Assembly (NCBI GenBank): GCA_011049795.1
Contig: DRHD01000216.1
Location: forward strand, 1 to 10,480
Source: Porticoccus sp.
GTDB taxonomy: Bacteria > Pseudomonadota > Gammaproteobacteria > Pseudomonadales > Porticoccaceae
DNA: 10,480 nt
Direction of reading: 5' to 3'
The first letter of the stretch is position 1; each line of letters begins with the position of its first letter. The position numbers and the translations under genes were made by a program. A model generated the notes under the pieces. That model searched no databases, was not told where the DNA came from, and was given only the letters and a program-made list of their open reading frames with translations. This document shows, piece after piece, positions 1 to 5,987 of this stretch.

Positions 1-825
1 ATGCTAGCCTATGCGAATGAGGGGTTTCGTGACTATACACTGCTGCCCATCTTTCCTCTGCGCCTGTTCCGCCATAAAAGCGTGTTTATTAACACGGATA
101 GCGGTATCGAAAAGCCCGAAGATCTAATCGGCAAACGTATAGGTGTTAACGGTTACTCTTCTACCTCGCTGACGTGGTTGCGGGGTATCTTTCAGGATGA
201 ATACGGTATAAAACCTAGCGATATCGAGTGGGTGGTGGCCGCAGGGGATTCCTCCGCGGATACCGCTGGTAAACTCTCAAAGCAGGAAGCGATGCGGCCA
301 GAGGGTGTATCAATTGTCAATGGCAGCGCAGGTAAAGACGAGTCCGAGCTACTGGTCTCTGGTGAGGTCGATGCGCTGTTTCATGCCGCAGAGCCTAAAG
401 CCTTCACCCAAGGTCATCCGAAGGTCAAGTGTTTGTTTGTGGATTCTCGCGCCACCGAGCAGGCTTATTTCCAGAAGACAGGCATCTTTCCGATCATGCA
501 CGCGGTGGCGATTCGACGCAGCCTACTAGAGCGAGAACCCTGGTTAGCCAAAGCAGTCTTTGATGCCTACGTCGAAGCCAAGATGATCAACTATCAGTAC
601 ATGGCCAAGTTAGGATGGGTGATGAATGCACTGCCTTGGTTCGCTCAAGAGTTGGAGCAAACCAAGGCACTGATGGGGAACAACTTTTACAGCTACGGTA
701 TCGAAAATAACCGGAAGACATTGGAAACACTGTTCAGATATTCCTATCAACAGAGTTTAAGCCGCAGCGAATTGAAGATCGAACAGCTGTTTGCCGCCGA
801 AAGTTTAATGCTGCATGACTCTTAG
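1..825 (+). CDS. 4,5-dihydroxyphthalate decarboxylase-like / NMT1-type protein, 5' partial
   Basis: The reading frame is open at the left edge, so the ATG at base 1 need not be the true start. Full-length relatives have about 320-335 residues and here 274 are present, so roughly the first 50-75 residues are probably missing. Seen: the block IFPLRLFRHKSVFINTDSG (about residues 17-35), followed by PEDLIGKRIGV and a Trp-Arg-Gly segment, then PVMHAV-like and LFRYSYQQSLS blocks near the C-terminus. This order is typical of the 4,5-dihydroxyphthalate decarboxylase family, which shares the periplasmic-binding-protein fold of NMT1/THI5-like proteins. Family members decarboxylate an aromatic diacid in phthalate breakdown, but many homologues are unassigned and may only bind ligands. 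There is no neighbouring phthalate gene in view, so the substrate is unknown. No terminator is visible after the TAG stop. Confidence 0.75.
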   Translation: MLAYANEGFRDYTLLPIFPLRLFRHKSVFINTDSGIEKPEDLIGKRIGVNGYSSTSLTWLRGIFQDEYGIKPSDIEWVVAAGDSSADTAGKLSKQEAMRPEGVSIVNGSAGKDESELLVSGEVDALFHAAEPKAFTQGHPKVKCLFVDSRATEQAYFQKTGIFPIMHAVAIRRSLLEREPWLAKAVFDAYVEAKMINYQYMAKLGWVMNALPWFAQELEQTKALMGNNFYSYGIENNRKTLETLFRYSYQQSLSRSELKIEQLFAAESLMLHDS

Positions 826-845
826 ACGGTATTACGAGAGTGGTT

Positions 846-870
846 GGTGTCTAGGAGAGGACTGTTCACT
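846..870 (+). repeat. Short degenerate repeat, copy A (pair at 7492-7516)
   Basis: This 25-base segment begins GGTGT, contains TAGGAGAGG and ends CACT. It matches 7492-7516 in 21 of 25 positions by hand count. It lies just after the first gene, whereas the partner lies 34 bases after a long direct repeat, in a stretch that also holds transposase remains. It could be the end of a mobile element or a chance similarity. Confidence 0.35.
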
Positions 871-1002
871 ATTTAAATAGAACCTATTGATTCAATTTGT
901 CATTGATCCTTCATACACCTTCATGCTGCTGTGCCCAATAGTCTCATTTTTATTGGCTTTCTTTTTGTAGACCGCCGCCTTAGTTTTTATTTCACATAGT
1001 CA

Positions 1003-1040
1003 GTTAGACGTTTTTAGAAATGGCTAGAAAAGCATCTAAC
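1003..1040. repeat. Imperfect hairpin with GTTAGACG / CATCTAAC arms
   Basis: The outer arms GTTAGACG (1003-1010) and CATCTAAC (1033-1040) pair in 7 of 8 positions. The inner TTTTTAG and CTAGAAAA continue the stem with bulged bases, leaving a loop of about six bases. It is not followed by a T run, so it is not a standard terminator. The arm order GTTRRRY then RYYYAAC is the reverse of an integron attC site. Function unknown. Confidence 0.45.
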
Positions 1041-1329
1041 AGACCAATATATGAATATTAAGTAACTACCCAGTTATGGGGAAGGGTGGAGAGGCTTTCT
1101 CCATATAAGATACCCAAAGTCCCGCAGTTGTTGGTGATGGGAGACGGAGGCCATTCAACATCATTTGTTGATGAACTGTTCTCAAATATGCCAAGCAGTA
1201 TTTTGAATACATTGAAGTTGATTGCAACAGGAAGAGAAGGCGCAGTTTTCTTGTATTTTTTTACGTTAACTTCTAGCCTCATACGAGAGACAGTGTGAAA
1301 CAAATCAAGAACGGAAGAGGCCCTCCACC

Positions 1330-2910
1330 ATGAAACTACTGTTCCCCGCCCTACTTATGGGAATGCTACTTGCACCGTTAGCTAATGCAAAAGACATTAT
1401 CCATGATACTGAATTCCAGCTCGTCAAAGAGCAATATCGCGACAAGTGGAAGAAAGAAGACACCGCAATTCAAAAGCAACTTGGTGCTCTATACAAGAAG
1501 CATGGCAAACGCCCTAATATTATTCACATCATGTGGGATGACATGAAGTATGGCGCGATTGGTCACCCGATGCTTAATAACGTGACCGGTTACGTGTCAC
1601 CAAACATCAATCAATTGGCTGCTGATGGCATGACCTTCACCCGAATGTACTCGGAACCGTCCTGTACACCTACGCGCGTTGCAGCAATGACAGGCCGACA
1701 GCCTGTACGTAGCGGTATGATCTTCCCGATTTTCCCTATTCACAGGATGGGACTGCCCGCTTCTGAAGTCACTATTGCCGAAGTACTTGGTGATGACTAC
1801 AACACTGGCTTCTTCGAGAAGTCACACTTTGGTGATATGGAAGAATCCTACCTGCATAACCAAGGTTTTGATGAAGCTGTCTTTACCCTGTATAACCAGT
1901 TTGCGGGCCAAATGTTCACACCGGAGGCTGAGGCAACAGGCAAAACTATTGGCTGGACAAAAGACACATGGGACCAATATGCACTTGATCAGAATTTTCG
2001 ACCATTAGACTGGAAATGGGCCGTAGAAGGTTTCAAGGGACAAAAAGGCAAAGAGATCTCAACGCCAGCAACAACCAAGGAATACCATGAATTCAATAAA
2101 ATGGCATATGGGCGTGTAAAAGAATTCATTAAAAAACATGCGGATGACGACAAGCCCTTCCTGCTGGACTGGTGGCCGAATTTGCTTGAAATCGATAACC
2201 CGCTCGATACACCCAGAAAGACGCCAAACGGAACGTTTAGTTCTGAGAGTTTTGCCCGTTTTGACAAACAAGTTGGTGAGATTGTTGCCTTAACCGAAAA
2301 ACTCGGTATTGCCGATAACACCGTGATCATCCTCATGGCTGACAACGGGCCGATGGAAGCACTATGGCCTGATACTACGTACCATAATCCCGGCATCTTC
2401 CGTGGCGGTAAAAATGATTTTCTTGAGGGCGGTGTACGCGTACCTGCATTTGCATACTGGCCCGGTGTTATAGAAAAGGGCGCAGTCGTACATGACATAG
2501 TCCACGTAGCCGATCTGTTTACCACGTTTGCTCGTTTAGGTGGAAAGATGGATAAAGTTCCTAGAGACCGCGTTATTGACGGCATCGACCAAACGGCATT
2601 GTTGCTGAATGGTGATAAGCATGGCCGCCGAGATCATGTTTTTATATATCAAGGCCCACAGCTAGCAGCTATCGTGAAGCAGTCGTATAAGCGGCACTTT
2701 GCTGGCTCTGCTCCCGGACTGGCTGGCAAAGGGTTCTTTGATCTTATAAAAGATCCACGTGAGGAACACCCGTTACAGGCTCAATTCCTCTGGGCATGGC
2801 CTGCATTCGACCATATGAAAGAAAGACATGAAGCTCAAATCAAGAAATACCCGCACACGCCAGTGGCACGTGGTAAGCCATACACCGGACTCATTCCCCT
2901 TAAAAAATAA
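1330..2910 (+). CDS. Exported sulfatase (arylsulfatase family, Cys-type)
   Basis: This is a complete 526-residue protein of usual sulfatase length. Residues 1-20 form a signal peptide ending ANA, so it acts in the periplasm or outside. The sulfatase signature Cys-Thr-Pro-Thr-Arg is at 112-116; C112 would be converted to formylglycine by a maturase not seen here. The metal ligands are recognisable: D70-D71 and D338-N339. K164 and H166 (EKSHFGD) match the usual GKWHLG lysine and histidine, and K361 precedes the conserved FLEGGVRVP block (364-372). The family hydrolyses sulfate esters; in marine bacteria these are often algal polysaccharides, but the substrate cannot be told here. Odd: the segment FLLDWWPNLLEIDNP (277-291) lacks the His normally found in the ...PH.P motif. 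The start follows GGAAGAGG by nine bases. It appears monocistronic, with a strong terminator behind it. Confidence 0.9.
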   Translation: MKLLFPALLMGMLLAPLANAKDIIHDTEFQLVKEQYRDKWKKEDTAIQKQLGALYKKHGKRPNIIHIMWDDMKYGAIGHPMLNNVTGYVSPNINQLAADGMTFTRMYSEPSCTPTRVAAMTGRQPVRSGMIFPIFPIHRMGLPASEVTIAEVLGDDYNTGFFEKSHFGDMEESYLHNQGFDEAVFTLYNQFAGQMFTPEAEATGKTIGWTKDTWDQYALDQNFRPLDWKWAVEGFKGQKGKEISTPATTKEYHEFNKMAYGRVKEFIKKHADDDKPFLLDWWPNLLEIDNPLDTPRKTPNGTFSSESFARFDKQVGEIVALTEKLGIADNTVIILMADNGPMEALWPDTTYHNPGIFRGGKNDFLEGGVRVPAFAYWPGVIEKGAVVHDIVHVADLFTTFARLGGKMDKVPRDRVIDGIDQTALLLNGDKHGRRDHVFIYQGPQLAAIVKQSYKRHFAGSAPGLAGKGFFDLIKDPREEHPLQAQFLWAWPAFDHMKERHEAQIKKYPHTPVARGKPYTGLIPLKK

Positions 2911-2944
2911 GGTGTAGGCACTAATAAAGAAATGGATATTCAGG

Positions 2945-2969
2945 AACCCCGTGTTAGCGGGGTTTTTTT
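2945..2969 (+). terminator. Rho-independent terminator of the sulfatase gene
   Basis: The arms AACCCCG (2945-2951) and CGGGGTT (2958-2964) form a perfect 7-bp stem around a six-base loop. A run of seven T (2963-2969) follows directly. It lies 35 bases after the sulfatase stop, as expected for an intrinsic terminator. Confidence 0.88.
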
Positions 2970-2973
2970 ACCT

Positions 2974-3008
2974 GGGGGGTTATCCGATTTTGGTCCGGTA
3001 ATCCCCCC
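2974..3008. repeat. Second inverted repeat behind the terminator
   Basis: GGGGGG (2974-2979) pairs with CCCCCC (3003-3008), and the inner CCG (2984-2986) pairs with CGG (2996-2998) across a small internal loop. It starts five bases after the T run of the sulfatase terminator. It has no T run of its own, so it may be a backup hairpin or a barrier to 3' decay of RNA. Confidence 0.5.
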
Positions 3009-3037
3009 TTAGATAAAGAGTGCAAGCAAGTCCTAAC

Positions 3038-3069
3038 TAAGCGCCAATTCAGGCTTTATTAGGCGGTTA
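3038..3069. repeat. Small hairpin TAAGCGCC / GGCGGTTA
   Basis: The two 8-base arms pair in 7 of 8 positions around a 16-base loop. TAAC and GTTA at the borders recall an integron site, but the whole is too short and the R' bases do not fit the GTTRRRY consensus. It is upstream of the broken exported-protein gene. No role can be assigned. Confidence 0.3.
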
Positions 3070-3141
3070 CTATGGGCTCTAATTACCAACGCTGGTGGAA
3101 TCAATAACGATGCTGACAACAAAGGCCATGAAGGGAACTAT

Positions 3142-3615
3142 ATGAATAATGTAATATGGCGTGTTCAAAAAACGATTATCAGCACCTTGCCTACGGCGGC
3201 TTCACTTTCAGCCAACACCTATATATGGAATGGTGGCTATACAGATAGACCTTTTAATCGATTATCTGTCTTCTTTGCTTTCGCATTGGGAATACTGATT
3301 ATTCCTTCATATGGTTTTGCTAGCGAAACATCCGAGAAGCAAGCGGATGAGGTGCAGGATATGTCTGATCCATTGGCGGTTTATACTCAGGTGGGTTTGG
3401 GCGCAACTAACAAGGGGATCAATATAAAGATTGGGCAATCTTACGATACCGGCAACGATAAAACGATGGGTATGAATGTCCTGGAGATCAAAGGTGTTCT
3501 TGGTGAATCTTTAGGTTGGGATGGTTCCGGTCAGCGAGATGATTCCATCAACTCTTTTAATTCAGCATACTTTTTGGCGGATTCGAGGTTCGCTATCGGC
3601 GCCAATATGGCATAG
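3142..3615 (+). pseudogene. Truncated exported (possibly porin-like) protein gene fused to antisense flavin-oxidoreductase DNA
   Basis: The 157-codon frame starts with ATG after AAGGGA. A signal-peptide-like hydrophobic stretch (about residues 41-60, ending YGFA) lies unusually far from the start, suggesting that the 5' end is also altered. Residues 77-138 (AVYTQVGLGATNKGINIKIG, then a Tyr-Asp-Thr-Gly and a MNVLEIKG block) read like the first strands of a large exported beta-rich, porin-like protein of gammaproteobacteria. From about residue 139 onwards the frame only reads the antisense of the flavin oxidoreductase 3' end and then stops. The remainder of the gene is absent. The frame upstream of the ATG is open back to 3037. 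The family assignment is from memory of similar sequences and is tentative; the truncation is better supported. Confidence 0.6.
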
Positions 3616-4658
3616 TTGAAATCCTTAAGTGGCACATCATTCCTTACAGCGGTTGGCCAGTCAGGGTTGGCTAGTGCTGTTCGCCCTAACGTAACCACAT
3701 CCGCTTCTCGGCGCTCGATAACAGACAGCGCCAGGTCGGGCTCTCTGACACCGCCATTGGCAATTACCGGCAGACCACTGTACTTTTTCGCCAGAGCCGC
3801 CAACGAAGCGCCCTGTTCAAATGCAGGATCATTCAGCACAGGCTCAGTGGTATGAATATAATCAACCTGGCATTCACGCATTAATCCAAACGCCTTCTCC
3901 GCTGCCAATTCGCCTTCTGACCAGACGTGATCGGTATCATTCACCTTTTTTTGCGAGAACCTGACACCCACAATAAAATTGTTACCGACGGCATGTCTTA
4001 CTGCCTCGATCACTTCCTGATAGATACGCAGGCGCGCGGTAATATCGCCGCCATAACGGTCACTTCGTTGATTACTGTAATTTGTCAAAAATTGATCTAA
4101 CAAGTAACCATTGGCACCGTGAATTTCTACACCATCAAAGCCTGCCGATTTGGCAAACTCTGCAGCCTGTACGAAGCCAGAGATCACATCATTAATATCT
4201 TGCTGGCTCATAGCAACGGGGACATTATATTTTCCTTCCCCGTAGTAAAACGGCATCTGTTCACCCGTCGGCTGGACAGCGGATGGCCCAGCAGAACTAT
4301 CTTTATACGAGTTAAATTGGGAAAGCGAACCAGCATGCATTAACTGAGCTATAAAAATTGAGCCCTTATCCTGAACACTCTTCACAACGGATTTCCAGCT
4401 TTCACTGTGCTTAGCCGTAGCAATGCCAGGCTGCCGATAATAACCCTGACTATAGTGTTCGTCGGTATACAAACCTTCTGTTACGATTAAGCTAAAGCCT
4501 CCTTCGGCAAAGCTCTCATAGTATTCCTGCATTAGCCGGCCTACAGTTCCATCTTCTTCACCGCTAACCCTAGTCATCGGTGCAACCGCGATACGATTAC
4601 GAAGTGTTTTAGTTCCAATCTGAAGTGTCTCAAATAGTTTGGCATGTTTATTCGACAT
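3531..4658 (-). CDS. Old Yellow Enzyme-family NADH:flavin oxidoreductase
   Basis: This 375-residue FMN enzyme of the OYE family reduces activated C=C bonds (enones, maleimides, nitro compounds) with NAD(P)H in the cytoplasm. Seen: NRIAVAPMTR (21-30) at the FMN-binding first strand; H180, N183 and Y185 in EIHGANGYLLDQFL, matching His-Asn-Tyr of the OYE active site; NQRSDRYGG (196-204); PVIANGG (297-303); and VTLGRTALANPDWP near the phosphate-binding end. I chose the ATG at 4658 because GAGGAG (4666-4671) precedes it by seven bases; an ATG ten codons upstream (4688) has no such site. It is the last gene of the minus-strand cluster, about 124 bases after the RidA gene, with a LysR-box-like repeat in the gap. 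Its last codons overlap the truncated exported-protein gene, so the natural C-terminus may have been replaced. Confidence 0.92.
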   Translation of the reverse strand: MSNKHAKLFETLQIGTKTLRNRIAVAPMTRVSGEEDGTVGRLMQEYYESFAEGGFSLIVTEGLYTDEHYSQGYYRQPGIATAKHSESWKSVVKSVQDKGSIFIAQLMHAGSLSQFNSYKDSSAGPSAVQPTGEQMPFYYGEGKYNVPVAMSQQDINDVISGFVQAAEFAKSAGFDGVEIHGANGYLLDQFLTNYSNQRSDRYGGDITARLRIYQEVIEAVRHAVGNNFIVGVRFSQKKVNDTDHVWSEGELAAEKAFGLMRECQVDYIHTTEPVLNDPAFEQGASLAALAKKYSGLPVIANGGVREPDLALSVIERREADVVTLGRTALANPDWPTAVRNDVPLKDFNYAILAPIANLESAKKYAELKELMESSR

Positions 4659-4754
4659 CTTAGCTCTCCTCAAGGTAATGCTGTGCAATTCTGGGGAAGA
4701 GAAATAAACACAAGCTTTTTTATTGCTGGTGTCTATTACTCAATAGTTATTTAA

Positions 4755-4772
4755 CTAAGTACGCTCACTTAT
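4755..4772 (-). promoter_or_regulatory. LysR-box-like inverted repeat upstream of the flavin oxidoreductase
   Basis: Read on the minus strand, the element is ATAAGT-GAGCGT-ACTTAG, with six-base arms and one arm mismatch. It shares ATAAGTGAG and TACTTA with the repeat beside the LysR gene (5954-5972) and differs by one base in spacing. It sits 10 bases beyond the RidA stop and about 100 bases before the flavin oxidoreductase start. The regulator may bind here to drive or tune the last gene separately. Confidence 0.5.
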
Positions 4773-4782
4773 AACCGTGTAG

Positions 4783-5184
4783 TTAATCGCCAACCGGCTC
4801 ATTCGCCAGGGCAATGGCCTCGATTTCAATCATCGCTTCTGGCGTATAAAGCCCCTTTACCTCGACAATGGTATCCGCAGGGTATGGTTGTGAAAAGTGC
4901 TTTCGGCGCAACGCTACAACCTCGTCAAACTGAGTCATATCCGTAACAAAAATGGTTACCTTGGCCACCTCTTTCAAAGAGCTACCGGCGGCGGTGAGTG
5001 CACGGTTAAGGTTCGAAAATGCTTGCTCACCTTGCGCTGCAAATCCACCTGTAACGATATTGCCATCGTTATCGTAGCCAGCTTGTCCAGATACAAAAAC
5101 AAACGGCCCAGCTTTTATCGCCTGCGAAAGTAGATAGGGCTTGTAAGGGTCGGGTTGAGTTGTAATACCTTGTAGGTTCATCAT
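4783..5184 (-). CDS. RidA-family (YjgF/UK114) protein without the catalytic Arg
   Basis: This 133-residue protein has the usual length of the trimeric Rid family. Seen: GPFVFVSGQAGYD (26-38), AFSNLNRALTAAGSSL (55-70), VTIFVTDM (76-83) and the C-terminal IEIEAIA (119-125) including the conserved Glu. RidA proper hydrolyses reactive enamines/imines with an Arg in the motif P-A-R-S; here the equivalent positions read P-A-D-T (102-105), so Asp replaces Arg. That places it among the Rid subfamilies lacking the deaminase Arg, often found in catabolic operons with unclear or different chemistry. AGGAG precedes two adjacent ATGs (5184 and 5181); the second has the more usual 7-8 base spacing. It lies 64 bases after the DsbA-like gene, probably in the same transcript. 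Confidence 0.9.
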   Translation of the reverse strand: MMNLQGITTQPDPYKPYLLSQAIKAGPFVFVSGQAGYDNDGNIVTGGFAAQGEQAFSNLNRALTAAGSSLKEVAKVTIFVTDMTQFDEVVALRRKHFSQPYPADTIVEVKGLYTPEAMIEIEAIALANEPVGD

Positions 5185-5204
5185 GTTTCTCCTGATCTTG
5201 TTTA

Positions 5205-5222
5205 TTGACGCTTTGTCGTCAA
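5205..5222. repeat. Inverted repeat in the DsbA-like/RidA spacer
   Basis: TTGACG (5205-5210) and CGTCAA (5217-5222) form perfect six-base arms around a six-base spacer. The element lies about 20 bases upstream of the RidA start on the transcribed strand. It could be a protein-binding site or an RNA hairpin that affects processing between the two genes. It is unlike the other two repeats of this locus. Confidence 0.4.
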
Positions 5223-5248
5223 ATGTTGTGGTTGAATGTGTTTTTGGT

Positions 5249-5866
5249 TTAAACGTTAGCCTGAGTTATTGACGCATCTTCATACTTTTCCAGTAAATAT
5301 CTGCGCAAGACCTGAGGATCAAATGCCACTTGAATCAATTGACCGTCCATATATAGACTTGGCACCGATTGCACACCAAGTTTCTTGGCTCTCTCCAGTA
5401 AGGCCTCGTGACGATCCGTGTATTTGCCATCGCCTAAGGCGACCAAAAATTGAGATTTATCCAGCCCTACTTCGTCTGCCAACGCGCCCAGCACCGAAAG
5501 ACTGCCGATGTCTTGATCCTCTTGAAAAAACGCACGAAACATTCTGTCCTTATAGGCGTCGGCTTTACCATTCGCCTCGGCGACCTGAAAACCTTCATGC
5601 GCCCACCGAGAATACGGTTGCGGCGAAATACTCGGTAATTGGATTGGCACACCCAATCGTTGCGCCAATGGGTAAACCGATTTTTTCCAAACTTGGGGAA
5701 GATAGTCGTCTTCCGGGCGCAAAGTGGGTGTAGGCGCTGCGCGCAATTCAAAGGGTTGCCATTGAATATCCACATTCAACCCTTGTGTGGCCTCGGCCAA
5801 CACTCCTTCAATCAAAAGGCAATACGGGCAAACATAATCACTGAACACATCAATTTTTACCGACAT
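5249..5866 (-). CDS. DsbA-family (FrnE-like) thiol-disulfide oxidoreductase
   Basis: The protein has 205 residues and a thioredoxin fold with helical insertion. The redox motif Cys-Pro-Tyr-Cys is at 13-16 after the first strand (VKIDVFSDYV), and the cis-Pro loop SVPSLYMDG is at 167-175. There is no signal peptide, so it is cytoplasmic, like FrnE and unlike periplasmic DsbA. Family members are disulfide oxidoreductases/isomerases or, in the related 2-hydroxychromene-2-carboxylate isomerase branch, glutathione-dependent isomerases; the CPYC motif favours redox chemistry. AGAGG lies seven bases upstream of the ATG. It is first in the minus-strand cluster, divergent from the LysR gene, and probably its direct target. 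Confidence 0.88.
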   Translation of the reverse strand: MSVKIDVFSDYVCPYCLLIEGVLAEATQGLNVDIQWQPFELRAAPTPTLRPEDDYLPQVWKKSVYPLAQRLGVPIQLPSISPQPYSRWAHEGFQVAEANGKADAYKDRMFRAFFQEDQDIGSLSVLGALADEVGLDKSQFLVALGDGKYTDRHEALLERAKKLGVQSVPSLYMDGQLIQVAFDPQVLRRYLLEKYEDASITQANV

Positions 5867-5907
5867 TGTTAACCTCTTACGTTGAAGGAGCCGCTAGGAA
5901 CAGATGT

Positions 5908-5936
5908 ATTATTTTTCAAAACAGAGGGTTTTACAA
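5908..5936 (-). promoter_or_regulatory. Predicted sigma70 promoter of the DsbA-like/RidA/OYE cluster
   Basis: On the minus strand, a -35 box TTGTAA (5936-5931) and a -10 box AATAAT (5913-5908) are separated by 17 bases. Transcription would start near 5901, about 35 bases before the first start codon. The -35 overlaps that of the divergent promoter. The centre of the inverted repeat (5963) lies at about -62, the usual place of a LysR activator site. Confidence 0.55.
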
Positions 5937-5958
5937 AAGGGAAGAACTAGTTTATAAG
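5930..5958 (+). promoter_or_regulatory. Predicted sigma70 promoter of the LysR gene
   Basis: TTTACA (5930-5935), 17 bases, then TATAAG (5953-5958): five of six matches to consensus in each box. The -10 box overlaps the left arm of the inverted repeat at 5954-5972, so bound regulator would block this promoter. That is classical LysR autorepression. Confidence 0.6.
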
Positions 5959-5972
5959 TGAGAAATACTTAT
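5954..5972. promoter_or_regulatory. Putative LysR operator (T-N11-A palindrome)
   Basis: ATAAGT-N7-ACTTAT is a perfect six-base-arm inverted repeat containing the T-N11-A core (T5955, A5967) of LysR-type sites. It lies 15 bases before the LysR start codon, overlaps its -10 box, and is about 62 bases upstream of the predicted divergent start point. Confidence 0.65.
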
Positions 5973-5987
5973 CTGTAGGAGACAGTG

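Larger units (their letters stand above)
826..1329. other. Gap of about 500 bases without a convincing gene
   Basis: This AT-rich stretch separates the decarboxylase-like gene from the sulfatase. Overlapping open frames of 70 (plus, 1086-1298) and 81 codons (minus, 1058-1303) cover the same bases. Neither has a clear ribosome binding site or a family I recognise, so I do not call either a gene. They could be debris of an older gene. The gap also holds an imperfect hairpin (1003-1040) and one copy of a 25-base degenerate repeat (846-870). The sulfatase ribosome binding site GGAAGAGG lies at its right end (1313-1320). No good sigma70 promoter for the sulfatase was found by eye. Confidence 0.5.

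Noticed and set aside
1003..1040. GTTAGAC...ATCTAAC as an integron attC site
   Set aside because: The order of the two motifs is the reverse of attC (RYYYAAC then GTTRRRY) and the element is too short.
1058..1303. Open frames of 81 (minus) and 70 (plus) codons in the gap before the sulfatase
   Set aside because: They overlap each other, match no family I know and lack good ribosome binding sites.
1989..2585. 198-codon frame on the minus strand within the sulfatase
   Set aside because: It is antisense to a clearly conserved sulfatase coding region and has no recognisable domain.
5269..5733. 154-codon plus-strand frame within the DsbA-like gene
   Set aside because: It is the antisense shadow of a gene with an intact CPYC thioredoxin fold and a good ribosome binding site.
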